From positions 5,367,001-5,431,000 of the forward strand of contig NZ_CP076457.1 in NCBI RefSeq assembly GCF_018866325.1: a stretch of 64,000 bases of DNA. Direction: 5' to 3'. Position numbers and translations under genes: made by a program. This document shows positions 45,928-54,443 of this stretch, in pieces (position 1 is the stretch's first letter; every line of letters starts with the position of its first letter). The notes beneath the pieces were generated by a model, which worked only from the letters and a program-made list of their open reading frames with translations, searched no databases and was not told where the DNA came from. The DNA is from Streptomyces sp. YPW6 (GTDB lineage Bacteria; Actinomycetota; Actinomycetes; Streptomycetales; Streptomycetaceae).

Positions 45928-46260
45928 TGAACCCGTAACCGGTTGTTCACTTCAGGTGTCCCGCCTCCCGCACATGGGGGGCGGGACGCCTGCTTTGTTT
46001 CAGAATTGATGCAAGCGCCGGTTAACGGGACCGAAATGCGTCAAGAAATCCCTGATAATGTGACGGCGGTTGCCACGCGTGTGAGTGTTCTTCACGAAAA
46101 CTACGGATGGTGACACGGCCCGCGACACTGTCGACCGGGCCGACTTCCTCGGCAGGGCTTCGGCATGGTGCCGGTGGGGTTACGCGCGACCTCGTGAGGC
46201 GTCCCGCACCTCAGAGCTCTGCCTGGTAAAGAGCTCTTGCGGTGTTCAAGGAGGACGTCC
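45928..46260. promoter_or_regulatory. rne/glycan-island junction with probable island promoter
   Basis: 333 bases without a gene. After the rne terminator the sequence is less GC-rich. GATAAT at 46054-46059 is a near-consensus -10 hexamer, without a convincing -35. Two perfect 10-base palindromes, CAGAGCTCTG (46212-46221) and AAGAGCTCTT (46229-46238), lie just before the AAGGAGG ribosome site, centres 17 bases apart. They could be an operator or mRNA structure. Confidence 0.5.
45953..45992 (+). terminator. Intrinsic terminator of rne
   Basis: CAGGTGTCCCGCC (45953-45965) and GGCGGGACGCCTG (45980-45992) pair (one mismatch), followed directly by CTTTGTTTC, a T-rich stretch unusual for this genome. 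Confidence 0.9.
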
Positions 46261-47379
46261 ATGACGAGCATCAACGAGCAGCCGATTCCCGCTGCTCGTC
46301 CGGTCATCGGGGAAGACGAGATCGAGGCGGCGGTACGCGTACTGCGTAGCGGTCGCGTCGTGCAGGGCCCGGAGGTCGCCGCCTTCGAGGAAGGCTTCTC
46401 GCGACTGGTCGACGGCCGGCACTGCGTCGCCGTCAACTCGGGCACCTCGGCGCTTCACCTGCTGCTGCTGGCCCTGGGCATCGGCCCCGGCGACGAGGTG
46501 ATCGTCCCCTCCTTCTCCTTCGCGGCCTCCGCCAACGCGGTCCGGCTGGTCGGCGCCGACGCGGTGTTCGCCGACATCGAGCCCGGCAGCTTCGGCCTCG
46601 ACCCGGCCGCCGTCGAAGCCGCGATCACCCCGCGCACCGCGGCGATCATGCCGGTGCACCTCTACGGTCACCCCGCCGCGATGGACAGGCTCATGCCCAT
46701 TGCCCACAAGCACGGGCTCGCCGTGGTCGAGGACGCCTGCCAGGCCCACGCGGCGGCGCTGAACGGCACCCCGGTCGGCGCCTTCGGCTCGGGCGGCACC
46801 TTCAGCTTCTACCCGACCAAGAACATGCACTCCCTCGAAGGCGGCATGGTCTCCACGGCCGACGCCGAACTGGCCCGCACCCTGCGCCTGCTGCGCAACC
46901 AGGGCATGGAGCAGCGCTACGCCAACGAGATCGTCGGCGCCAACATGCGGATGACCGACGTGTCCGCCGCCGTCGGCCGCGTACAGCTCGGCAAGCTGGA
47001 GGGATGGACCGAGCAGCGCCGCGCCAACGCCGCCTACCTCGACGCGCACATCAGCGCCCCGGCCGTCACCACGCCACCGGTCGCCGAGGGCGCGCGGCAC
47101 ATCTACCACCAGTACACCGTGCGCATCCGGGGTGACCGGGACGCCGCGATGGCGAAGCTCACCGAGGCCGGCATCGGCAACGCGGTCTACTACCCGACGC
47201 CGATCCACCGCCTGAAGCCCTACTGGGAGCCGGACCAGAAGGCGGGCCGCACCTGGGACCTGCCCGAGACCGAGAAGGCCGCGGCCGAGGTCGTCTCGCT
47301 GCCCGTCCACCCCTCGCTCACCCAGGGCGACCTGGAACGCATCGTCACCGCCGTGAACGCCCTCGGGGAGAACCTGTGA
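46261..47379 (+). CDS. DegT/DnrJ/EryC1 sugar aminotransferase (WbpE-like)
   Basis: PLP enzyme transferring an amino group to a nucleotide-linked ketosugar. 372 residues. VNSGTSALHLLLLALGIGPGD, PSFSFAASANAV, HLYGHPA, EDACQAHAA and the PLP lysine K187 in FYPTKNMHSLEGG are diagnostic. With the coupled Gfo/Idh oxidoreductase next door the best match is WbpE: conversion of UDP-3-keto-GlcNAcA to UDP-2-acetamido-3-amino-glucuronate using glutamate. AAGGAGG (46248-46254) lies six bases before ATG 46261. Its stop overlaps the next start (GTGA). First gene of the island; pathway placement is inference from gene content. Confidence 0.92.
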   Translation: MTSINEQPIPAARPVIGEDEIEAAVRVLRSGRVVQGPEVAAFEEGFSRLVDGRHCVAVNSGTSALHLLLLALGIGPGDEVIVPSFSFAASANAVRLVGADAVFADIEPGSFGLDPAAVEAAITPRTAAIMPVHLYGHPAAMDRLMPIAHKHGLAVVEDACQAHAAALNGTPVGAFGSGGTFSFYPTKNMHSLEGGMVSTADAELARTLRLLRNQGMEQRYANEIVGANMRMTDVSAAVGRVQLGKLEGWTEQRRANAAYLDAHISAPAVTTPPVAEGARHIYHQYTVRIRGDRDAAMAKLTEAGIGNAVYYPTPIHRLKPYWEPDQKAGRTWDLPETEKAAAEVVSLPVHPSLTQGDLERIVTAVNALGENL

Positions 47380-48401
47380 CCGCCGCACTCAAGGCCGGGC
47401 TCGTCGGCCTCGGCTCCATGGGCCGCCACCACGCCCGCATCCTCGCGAGCCTGGAGGGCGTCGAACTGGTCGGCGTCGTGGACCCCATGGGCGACAAGAA
47501 CGGCTGGGCCCAGGGCGCTCCCGTCCTGTCCACCGTCGAAGAGCTCATCGCGCTCGGCATCGACTACGCCGTCGTGGCCTGCCCGACCGCGCTGCACGAG
47601 GAGGTCGGCCTCCAGCTCGCCGACGCCGGCGTCGGCGCCCTCATCGAGAAGCCGCTCGCCGACACCGTCGAGGGCGCCCGCCGCCTCGTCGACGCCTTCG
47701 AGGGGCGCGGCCTGGTCGCCGGCGTCGGCCACATCGAACGCTGCAACCCCGCCCTGCTCTCGCTCCGCGCCCGCCTGGAGGCCGGCGAGCTGGGCGACGT
47801 CTACCAGGTCGTCACCCGCCGCCAGGGCCCCTTCCCGCACCGGATCGCCGACGTCGGCGTGGTCAAGGACCTGGCCACCCACGACATCGACCTGACGGGC
47901 TGGGTCACCGGCCAGGCGTACACCTCGATCGCGGCGCACACCGTCTCCAAGTCGGGCCGCCCGCACGAGGACATGGTCTCCGCGGTGGGCCAGCTGTCCG
48001 ACGGCACGATGGTCAACCACCTGGTCAACTGGCTGAGCCCGCTCAAGGAACGATTCACCTCGGTCACCGGCGAGCGCGGCTGCTTCATCGCCGACACCCT
48101 CACCGCCGACCTCACGTTCCACTCCAACGCCGCCGTCGCCACCGAGTGGGAGGCGCTGCGAGCGTTCCGCGGGGTCGCCGAGGGCGACATGATCCGCTAC
48201 GCCATCCCCAAGCGCGAGCCGTTGCTCGTCGAGCACGAACTGTTCCGCGACGCCGTCCAGGGCAAGCCCGCCGACATCTGCACGCTGCGGCAGGGGCTGG
48301 GGACCGTCGAGGTGGCCGCCTCCCTGCTCGAATCCGCCACCAGCGGTGCCACGGTCATGATCGCGGGGGACCAGGTACGGAATCAGGGGTCCGCTCGGTG
48401 A
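47376..48401 (+). CDS. Gfo/Idh/MocA-family NAD-dependent sugar oxidoreductase (WbpB-like)
   Basis: 341 residues. NAD-binding GLVGLGSMGRHHARIL (8-23), the conserved ALIEKPLAD, GHIERCNPA and VKDLATHDIDL, the latter holding the usual Asp/His pair. In the diacetamido-uronate pathway WbpB/WlbA oxidises C3 of UDP-GlcNAcA, recycling NADH with 2-oxoglutarate, and works in concert with the aminotransferase. The four-base overlap with that gene supports this pairing. GTG 47376. The stop again overlaps the next gene (GTGA). It could be a different sugar dehydrogenase; the neighbourhood argues for WbpB. Confidence 0.9.
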   Translation: MTAALKAGLVGLGSMGRHHARILASLEGVELVGVVDPMGDKNGWAQGAPVLSTVEELIALGIDYAVVACPTALHEEVGLQLADAGVGALIEKPLADTVEGARRLVDAFEGRGLVAGVGHIERCNPALLSLRARLEAGELGDVYQVVTRRQGPFPHRIADVGVVKDLATHDIDLTGWVTGQAYTSIAAHTVSKSGRPHEDMVSAVGQLSDGTMVNHLVNWLSPLKERFTSVTGERGCFIADTLTADLTFHSNAAVATEWEALRAFRGVAEGDMIRYAIPKREPLLVEHELFRDAVQGKPADICTLRQGLGTVEVAASLLESATSGATVMIAGDQVRNQGSAR

Positions 48402-50011
48402 GCACACCCGATGTCACGGTGGTCGTAGCCGTCTACAACACGATGCCGTACCTCACCGAGTGCCTGAACTCACTGGTGGGCCAGAGCATCGGTCGTGAGC
48501 GGCTCCAGGTCGTGGCGGTGGACGACGGTTCGACCGACGACAGCGGCAAGGAGCTGGACCGCTTCGCGCAGCTCTACCCGGACGTCTTCACCGTCGTCCA
48601 CCAGCCGAACTCGGGCGGCCCGGCCGCCCCCAGCAACCGGGCCCTGGAGCTGGCGACCGGCCGCTTCGTCTACTTCATCGGGTCCGACGACCATCTCGGC
48701 GAAGAGGCGCTGGAGCGGATGGTCGCCTGCGCCGACGCCAACGAGTCCGACGTGGTCGTCGGCAAGATGGTCGGAACCAACGGGCGCTACGTCCACCAGA
48801 AGCTGTACACGGGCAACCGCGACGTCACCCTCGACGATTCCGAGCTCCCCTTCACCCTGGCCAACACCAAGCTCTTCCGCCGTGAACTGGTCGAGAAGCA
48901 CGGACTTCGCTTTCCCGAGGACATGCCGGTCGGCAGTGACCAGCCCTTCACCATCGAGGCGTGCGTCCGGGCCCGGAAGATCTCCGTCGTCTCCGACTAC
49001 ACCTGCTATTACGCGGTCAAGCGCGGCGACGCCAGCAACATCACCTACCGGGCGGACCACCTCGCCCGGCTCCGCTGCGTCCAGCGGATCATGGAGCACA
49101 CGGCCGCGCTGATCCCCGCAGGTCCCCGGCGCGACACCGTGTTCAAGCGTCACTTCGACTGGGAGCTGACCAAGCTTCTGCAGAAGGACTTCGCCGCGCT
49201 CGACGCCGGTACCCGCCGCCAGGTGTGCGAGGGCGTCGGCGCGCTGGTGGACGCCTACTTCACCGACGGCCTGCGGGACGGCACCGGAGTCAAGCGCCGG
49301 GTGCGTTTCGGCCTGGCCCGCAGCGGAGCCGTCGAGGAGCTGACCCGGGCCATCGCCGAGGAGACCGAGCACGGAGCACCGCCCTTCCTGCTGGAGGACG
49401 GCCGCGCCTTCGCCGCCTACCCCGGCTTCAGGGACCCGGCCGTCGGGCTCGACGACCGCTGGTACGAGGTGCTCCGCGAGACGGTGGCGGGCCGCCTGTC
49501 CGCCGGCACCCGCCTGGAGTCGGCCGACTGGGACCAGCACGGGACGGAACTGGCCTGCGTCGTGACCCTGCGGACCGGCGTCACGGGGGACACCTCCTCG
49601 GCCTTCGTCGCCCTGGCCCAGGGCGCCATGCCCCAGAGCGCCGACAAGGCCGCCGCGCGCAAGCTCCCGAAGGACGCCGCGCGCCCGAGGCGGGACGGCA
49701 CGTTCACCGCCGGTACCGCGGAGGACGGCGGCACCCTGCTCACCGCCCGCATCCCGCTGGCCGCCACCCGGTCCAAGAGGGGCGTCCGCCTCTACGTGGA
49801 CGTCGCCGGCTCGACGTACGAGATCCCCCTGCGCACCGAAGGGCGGCCGATGCCGCTGGCACGCCGCTGGGGGAGCGCCGATCCCCACCGTGTGGCGGCG
49901 ACCACCAACACCAAGGGCCGTCTCGTGATCACGACGGCCCCCCTGTGGGAACCGAAGTCCGGCGTGGGCGCGCGGCTGCGCCGCACGCTGTCCAGGTCGA
50001 AGAGGAAGTAA
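48398..50011 (+). CDS. Family 2 glycosyltransferase with long C-terminal domain
   Basis: 537 residues. GT-A domain in residues 1-230: VTVVVAVYNTMPYLTECLNS, VDDGSTDDSGKE, GSDDHLG (the DxD-type metal site) and PVGSDQPFTIEA. A helical middle region (about 230-330) and a beta-rich Ala/Thr/Arg C-terminal domain (about 370-515) follow. The layout resembles teichoic/teichuronic-acid and capsule glycosyltransferases that act at the inner membrane face. No transmembrane helix; the basic C-terminus (RRTLSRSKRK) could contact lipid. GTG 48398 overlaps the previous stop; the next gene begins four bases after its stop, so 46261-51299 is one operon. Donor and acceptor unknown. Confidence 0.9.
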   Translation: MSTPDVTVVVAVYNTMPYLTECLNSLVGQSIGRERLQVVAVDDGSTDDSGKELDRFAQLYPDVFTVVHQPNSGGPAAPSNRALELATGRFVYFIGSDDHLGEEALERMVACADANESDVVVGKMVGTNGRYVHQKLYTGNRDVTLDDSELPFTLANTKLFRRELVEKHGLRFPEDMPVGSDQPFTIEACVRARKISVVSDYTCYYAVKRGDASNITYRADHLARLRCVQRIMEHTAALIPAGPRRDTVFKRHFDWELTKLLQKDFAALDAGTRRQVCEGVGALVDAYFTDGLRDGTGVKRRVRFGLARSGAVEELTRAIAEETEHGAPPFLLEDGRAFAAYPGFRDPAVGLDDRWYEVLRETVAGRLSAGTRLESADWDQHGTELACVVTLRTGVTGDTSSAFVALAQGAMPQSADKAAARKLPKDAARPRRDGTFTAGTAEDGGTLLTARIPLAATRSKRGVRLYVDVAGSTYEIPLRTEGRPMPLARRWGSADPHRVAATTNTKGRLVITTAPLWEPKSGVGARLRRTLSRSKRK

Positions 50012-50015
50012 CCCG

Positions 50016-51299
50016 ATGAACATCTGTGTAGTCGCGCTCGGCAAGATCGGGCTTCCGCTCGCCGTGCAGTTCGCCGCCAAGGGCCACAAGGTCATCGGGG
50101 CGGACGTCAACGAGAAGGTCGTCGAGCTGGTCAACGCGGCCACCGAGCCGTTCCCCGGCGAGCACGACCTGGACGTCAAGCTGAAGGAGACGGTCGGCGC
50201 CGGCCTGCTCTCCGCGACGACGGACACCACGGCCGCGGTCGCCGCGTCCGACGCCGTCGTGGTCGTCGTCCCGCTCTTCGTGGACGCCGAGGGCACCCCG
50301 GACTTCGGCTGGATGGACGCCGCCACCAAGGCCATCGCGGCCGGCCTCAAGCCCGGCACCCTCGTCAGCTACGAGACCACGCTCCCGGTGGGCACCACCC
50401 GTACCCGCTGGGCGCCGATGCTGGCCGAGGGCTCCGGCCTCACCCCCGGCGAGGACTTCCACCTGGTCTTCTCCCCGGAGCGGGTGCTCACCGGCCGGGT
50501 CTTCGCCGACCTGCGCCGCTACCCCAAGCTCGTCGGCGGCATCGACGAGGCGTCCTCCGCCGCGGGCGTCGCCTTCTACGAGGCCGTGCTCGACTTCGAC
50601 GAGCGCGCGGACCTGCCCCGTGCGAACGGCGTGTGGGACCTCGGTACGGCGGAGGCGTCCGAGCTGGCGAAGCTCGCCGAGACCACCTACCGCGACGTCA
50701 ACATCGGCCTGGCCAACCAGTTCGCCCGGTTCGCCGACCAGAACGGCATCGACGTCAAGAAGGTCATCGAGGCCTGCAACAGCCAGCCCTACAGCCACAT
50801 CCACCAGCCCGGCATCGCCGTGGGCGGTCACTGCATCCCGATCTACCCGCGGATGTACCTGTGGAACGACCCGGAGGCGACCGTCGTGCGCTCCGCCCGC
50901 GAGGCCAACGCCGCGATGCCCGCCTACGCCGTCGACCTGCTGGCCGCCGCCTACGGCGACCTGGACGGCGTCGGGGTCGCGGTACTGGGCGCGGCCTACC
51001 GCGGTGGCGTCAAGGAGACCGCGTTCTCCGGTGTCTTCGGCGTCGTCGAGGCGCTGAAGGCCCGGGGCGCGGTGCCGTTCGTCTCGGACCCGATGTACAC
51101 CCCGGACGAGCTGACCGCGCTGGGCCTCGTCCCGCACGAGGGCCAGGCGGTGACCGCCGCGATCCTCCAGGCCGACCACGCCGAGTACCGCGAACTGTCC
51201 GCGGCCGACCTCCCGGACGTCCGCGTCCTGGTCGACGGCCGCCGCACGACGGACCCGGCCAACTGGGCGGGCGTGCGCCGCGTGGTCATCGGCGGCTGA
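50016..51299 (+). CDS. UDP-sugar 6-dehydrogenase (WbpA/WecC type)
   Basis: Oxidises C6 of UDP-GlcNAc (WbpA) or UDP-ManNAc (WecC) to the uronate with two NAD. 427 residues. NAD site MNICVVALGKIGLPLAVQFA; FSPERVLTG, ELAKLAETTYRDVNIGLANQ with the catalytic Lys, and nucleophile C273 in GGHCIPIYP. C-terminal nucleotide-binding domain with GAAYRGGVKETAFSG. Length and HCIPIYP fit the N-acetylamino-sugar dehydrogenases rather than UDP-glucose dehydrogenase. AGGAAG precedes ATG 50016. With the neighbouring genes, UDP-GlcNAc is the favoured substrate; the sequence alone cannot separate the two. Confidence 0.93.
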   Translation: MNICVVALGKIGLPLAVQFAAKGHKVIGADVNEKVVELVNAATEPFPGEHDLDVKLKETVGAGLLSATTDTTAAVAASDAVVVVVPLFVDAEGTPDFGWMDAATKAIAAGLKPGTLVSYETTLPVGTTRTRWAPMLAEGSGLTPGEDFHLVFSPERVLTGRVFADLRRYPKLVGGIDEASSAAGVAFYEAVLDFDERADLPRANGVWDLGTAEASELAKLAETTYRDVNIGLANQFARFADQNGIDVKKVIEACNSQPYSHIHQPGIAVGGHCIPIYPRMYLWNDPEATVVRSAREANAAMPAYAVDLLAAAYGDLDGVGVAVLGAAYRGGVKETAFSGVFGVVEALKARGAVPFVSDPMYTPDELTALGLVPHEGQAVTAAILQADHAEYRELSAADLPDVRVLVDGRRTTDPANWAGVRRVVIGG

Positions 51300-51321
51300 G
51301 CCCGGCGCACGTGGCGGCGCT

Positions 51322-51362
51322 CTCCCGCGGGCCCTGCCGCGAGGCGGCGGGACCCGCGGGAG
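51322..51362. terminator. Terminator between convergent dehydrogenase and epimerase genes
   Basis: CTCCCGCGGG (51322-51331) and CCCGCGGGAG (51353-51362) with further inner pairing (GCCGC/GCGGC), situated exactly between the two stops. Confidence 0.85.
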
Positions 51363-51368
51363 TGGCTG

Positions 51369-52457
51369 TCAGCGCTGGTGCTGCTCCAGCAGTTCGACGA
51401 CCCGTACGGCTGCCTTCCCGTCGCCGTAGGGGACGCCTCGGTCGCCACCGGGCGCGGGCCTGGTCGCCGTGCGGGCCCAGTCGGCCGCCGACAGGGTGTG
51501 CGGGTCCGGGAGCAACTGGTTCCAACCGCCCACCAAGGTCTCGACCCACTCCGTCTCCGGACGGATCGTGGTGCAGACACGGTCGAGCAGGAATGCCTCC
51601 TTCTGCAGGCCGCCCGAGTCCGTCACGACGCCGGCCGATCCCATCACGGCGGCAACCAGACCTGCATAGGGGAGGGGACGTCCGGCGTGGAGAGATCCCT
51701 TGTTCAAGCTGATGCCGTGCTGCTCCGCCCGTGCCACCAGCCGGGGGTGCGCCAGCAGCGCCACCGGTACGGGAAGCGCTGCGAGGGAGTCCAGGATGGC
51801 GGCCAGCCGCTCGGCGGAGTCCGTGTTGTCGGGGCGGTGCAGCGTCGCGAGCAGGTAGGGGGCGTTCGGGTCGATACCGTCCGGGAGGGTCGGAGCGACG
51901 TGCTCCCCGGACAGTACGGCGTCCCTGATGCGAAGGCAGACATCCACCATGACGTCACCCGACAGCACAGACCGGCCCGCCAGGCCCTCTGCCGCCAGAT
52001 GCCGCATGGCCTCCTCGGTGGGAGCGAGCAGCAGGTCCGCCGCATGGTCGGTCAGGATGCGGTTGTGTTCCTCGGGCATCCGCCGGTTGAACGAGCGCAG
52101 CCCGGACTCCAGATGTGCGACCGGGAGGTGCATCTTGACGGCCGACAGGGCCCCGGCAAGTGTCGAGTTGGTGTCGCCGTACACCAGCACCCAGTCGGGG
52201 CGCTCGGCTTCCAGAACCGGGTCCATGGCTGTGAGGACCCCGCCCGTCTGGGCGCCGTGGCTCCCGGACCCGATACCGAGGTGAACATCGGGGTCGGGAA
52301 TACCGAGACCGGAGAAGAAGACGTCGGACAGATCCGCGTCGTAGTGCTGCCCTGTGTGAACGATCACATGCTCGTGGTTCGTTTCTGCGAATGCGGCAGC
52401 GATCGGTGCGAGCTTGACCAATTGGGGACGAGCCCCGACGACGCTGAGAACCTTCAC
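51369..52457 (-). CDS. UDP-N-acetylglucosamine 2-epimerase (WecB/WbpI family)
   Basis: Non-hydrolysing 2-epimerase of the GT-B fold. 362 residues from GTG 52457. VVGARPQLVKLAP, HTGQHYDADLSDVFF, VYGDTNSTLAGALSA, HLESGLRSFNRRMPEEHNR and VTDSGGLQKEA are all family blocks, with the usual catalytic acids. WecB would make UDP-ManNAc; WbpI makes UDP-ManNAc(3NAc)A from the gluco isomer. Given the aminotransferase, oxidoreductase and WbpD-like acyltransferase, the WbpI step is the better guess. AAGGAG lies 12 bases before the GTG, rather far. Opposite in strand to its neighbours and divergent from the next gene. Confidence 0.93.
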   Translation of the reverse strand: MKVLSVVGARPQLVKLAPIAAAFAETNHEHVIVHTGQHYDADLSDVFFSGLGIPDPDVHLGIGSGSHGAQTGGVLTAMDPVLEAERPDWVLVYGDTNSTLAGALSAVKMHLPVAHLESGLRSFNRRMPEEHNRILTDHAADLLLAPTEEAMRHLAAEGLAGRSVLSGDVMVDVCLRIRDAVLSGEHVAPTLPDGIDPNAPYLLATLHRPDNTDSAERLAAILDSLAALPVPVALLAHPRLVARAEQHGISLNKGSLHAGRPLPYAGLVAAVMGSAGVVTDSGGLQKEAFLLDRVCTTIRPETEWVETLVGGWNQLLPDPHTLSAADWARTATRPAPGGDRGVPYGDGKAAVRVVELLEQHQR

Positions 52458-52613
52458 GGCTTTGTCGTGCTCCTTGAATGAGAGGGATACCCGGCAGGCT
52501 GCGGGCACGGTAGGTCTGCGCCGCGAGTCCCTCCGGTGAGGAGCGACTACTGAGCGCGAATCACTCCGATGATAAAGTGCGCCCTTGAAGGATGGCCGGG
52601 GAGGAACTGATAC
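52458..52613. promoter_or_regulatory. Divergent promoter region inside the glycan island
   Basis: 156 bases between the epimerase and the first GT4 gene, less GC-rich than surroundings. GATGATAAAGTG around 52570 contains a plausible -10 (TAAAGT or GATAAA) for the rightward genes; GGGGAGGAA serves as ribosome site for 52614. No clear operator. Confidence 0.4.
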
Positions 52614-53858
52614 ATGAAAGAAGCAGCGTCCCGTGACGCGGCTATTGTGACGCCCTGGTACCCCTCACGAGAGTTGCCATTCCGCGGCGCTTTCGTTCAG
52701 GCCATGGTCGATGCGACGGCCCCCGGTTGCGACAGTGCGGTCGTGTATCACTGTGACACCTGGGTCTCGCGGATGAACGAGCGGACCGCGGAGGCGGTCG
52801 AAGCGGCCAACCGCAGGCTCGCCCCCCTGGCGGTCCGCCCTGTCCCGACCGTCGGCGGCGCACAGTTGGTCCACCTCGCCGTGACCACGCCACGGGCCCA
52901 GGAGTTCGGACCGCTCGCCCGGAACCACGAGCGTCAGTTGCGGGCCGCTCTCGGAGGTCGCCCCATCGACGCGCCGGTCGTGCACGCCCACGTCGGTCTG
53001 CCCGGAGGCTGGGCTGCCCTGCAGAACGCCCGGCCCGACGCCCGCGTCTTCGTGACGGAGCACGCCACCTACCTGGACCGGATCCTGGCCGAGCCGGAGG
53101 CGCGGGAGCTCTACGACGAGCTCCTGCACCGCGTCGACGGCTTCTTCGCCGTCGGGGACCCGATCAAGAACGTGCTTGCCACGGAGTTCCCGCACCACCG
53201 GGACAAGATCCAGCAGATCCCCAACCCGATCTCCTTCGGCGCGCAGCGCGAGCAGCCCGTCACCGACCTCCGCCGGTGGCTTTTCCTCGGTGGACTGATC
53301 CCGCGCAAGGGCGTCGCCTGGCTCGTCGAGGCCTTCGCGCAGTGTCACGCGAAAGACTCCGAGCTGACACTCACTCTGGCCGGTGAGGGCGAGCTGCGGG
53401 CCCAACTGGCCGAGCGCGTGCGAGAGCTGGGTCTGGACGAATGCGTGCACTTCGTCGGTGCCGTCCCTCCCACGACCGCATTGCAGATGATGCGCGAGCA
53501 CGATCTTCTCGTCCATCCCAGTCGCTACGAGACGTTCGGCATGACCGTCGTCGAGGCCGTCGCCGCGGGAATGCCGGTCCTGGTCACCCGCTGTGGCGGT
53601 CCCGAGGAAACGCTCGCGGGCATCGAGGACGCGGCCGGCGAATTGATCGATGTCGAGGAGAACGCCGAGTCCATCACCGACGGCTATCAGCGCCTCCGTG
53701 ACCGTTTCCGCCAAGGACTCGATCTGCCACGGGCTCAGCAGGTGCTGGCCGATCGCTATGGGTACGAGGCCGTCGCCGAGGCTCACTACCGGCTCTGGTT
53801 CCCTGCCGCGACCGAGAACTCCGGCGAAGGTCTCGAACAGGCCGAAGCCCACGATTGA
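52614..53858 (+). CDS. Family 4 glycosyltransferase
   Basis: 414 residues, GT-B fold. N-terminal acceptor domain starts AAIVTPWYPSRELPFRGAFV, with VHAHVGLPGGW and VTEHATYLDRIL. C-terminal donor domain has LFLGGLIPRKGVAWLVEAF, GEGELRAQL and the E306-x7-E314 motif in YETFGMTVVEAVAAGMP, then TRCGGPEETLAGI. Very similar in order and wording to the central part (124-515) of the 750-residue protein at 55914-58166; the two are paralogs. Followed after 9 bases by a small-domain gene that resembles the flanks of that same protein. Sugar specificity unknown. Confidence 0.93.
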   Translation: MKEAASRDAAIVTPWYPSRELPFRGAFVQAMVDATAPGCDSAVVYHCDTWVSRMNERTAEAVEAANRRLAPLAVRPVPTVGGAQLVHLAVTTPRAQEFGPLARNHERQLRAALGGRPIDAPVVHAHVGLPGGWAALQNARPDARVFVTEHATYLDRILAEPEARELYDELLHRVDGFFAVGDPIKNVLATEFPHHRDKIQQIPNPISFGAQREQPVTDLRRWLFLGGLIPRKGVAWLVEAFAQCHAKDSELTLTLAGEGELRAQLAERVRELGLDECVHFVGAVPPTTALQMMREHDLLVHPSRYETFGMTVVEAVAAGMPVLVTRCGGPEETLAGIEDAAGELIDVEENAESITDGYQRLRDRFRQGLDLPRAQQVLADRYGYEAVAEAHYRLWFPAATENSGEGLEQAEAHD

Positions 53859-53867
53859 TGGAGTGAC

Positions 53868-54443
53868 ATGCAGGTTCTTTTCCTGGCTCTGGGCGCCTCG
53901 CGCAAGCGGGCTGTGCTCGACGAGTCGGCTGATCTCCGTGCCGGCGGTGCTCAGGTCATTGTCGTGGTGGACAAGAAGAAGTCGTGGCTCAACGCGGAGT
54001 TCGCACAGGGAGTCGTCGTGACGACTCTGAAGGAGCTGGAAGCCCGGCATCTGCCGAGGCGGATGGAGCATGCGCTGCTCTACCGCGTACCGAGGGCGAC
54101 GGCCCGTGCTGTGGGCAGGGGGCCTCTGCGCGGTCGCATCCGACGCGGGCTGAAGGCCTACGAGCGACGGCTCGCGGCGAAGCTGCACCGTAAGGTTTTC
54201 GTACCGGCGCACCGCCGCCTGTGGCCCGATGCCCAGGCGCGCATGGTTCTCGCCCCCTTCGTGGCCCGCGGCGGACTGGATCTTCTGGTCGTCAGCGATG
54301 CCCTGTCCGTCCCTCGCGCCGTGCGCTTGCTGGACGCATGGGCAGCCGACGGCATCACGCCGAGGGTCTGCTACGGCTTGGACTACGACGTACCGTCCGA
54401 CACCCAGCAGGCACGGACCGCCACCACACAGGGACAACGATGA
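53868..54443 (+). CDS. Stand-alone small Rossmann-like domain protein
   Basis: 191 residues. Begins MQVLFLALGASRKRAVLDES, then GGAQVIVVVDKKKSW, a basic helical middle (RRMEHALLYRVPRATARAV, KLHRKVFVPAHRRLWPDAQ) and LDLLVVSDALSVPRAVRLLD near the end. The same order (LALxxxK, hydrophobic VVT strand, YRxPRA, HKKIFxRxYAEIRPQ, hydrophobic DxxS strand) appears in the C-terminal 185 residues of the 55914-58166 protein, and a shorter version at its N-terminus. It looks like half of a GT-B transferase and may act with the GT4 enzyme upstream. Not a family I can name. Overlaps the next gene by four bases (ATGA). Confidence 0.82.
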   Translation: MQVLFLALGASRKRAVLDESADLRAGGAQVIVVVDKKKSWLNAEFAQGVVVTTLKELEARHLPRRMEHALLYRVPRATARAVGRGPLRGRIRRGLKAYERRLAAKLHRKVFVPAHRRLWPDAQARMVLAPFVARGGLDLLVVSDALSVPRAVRLLDAWAADGITPRVCYGLDYDVPSDTQQARTATTQGQR

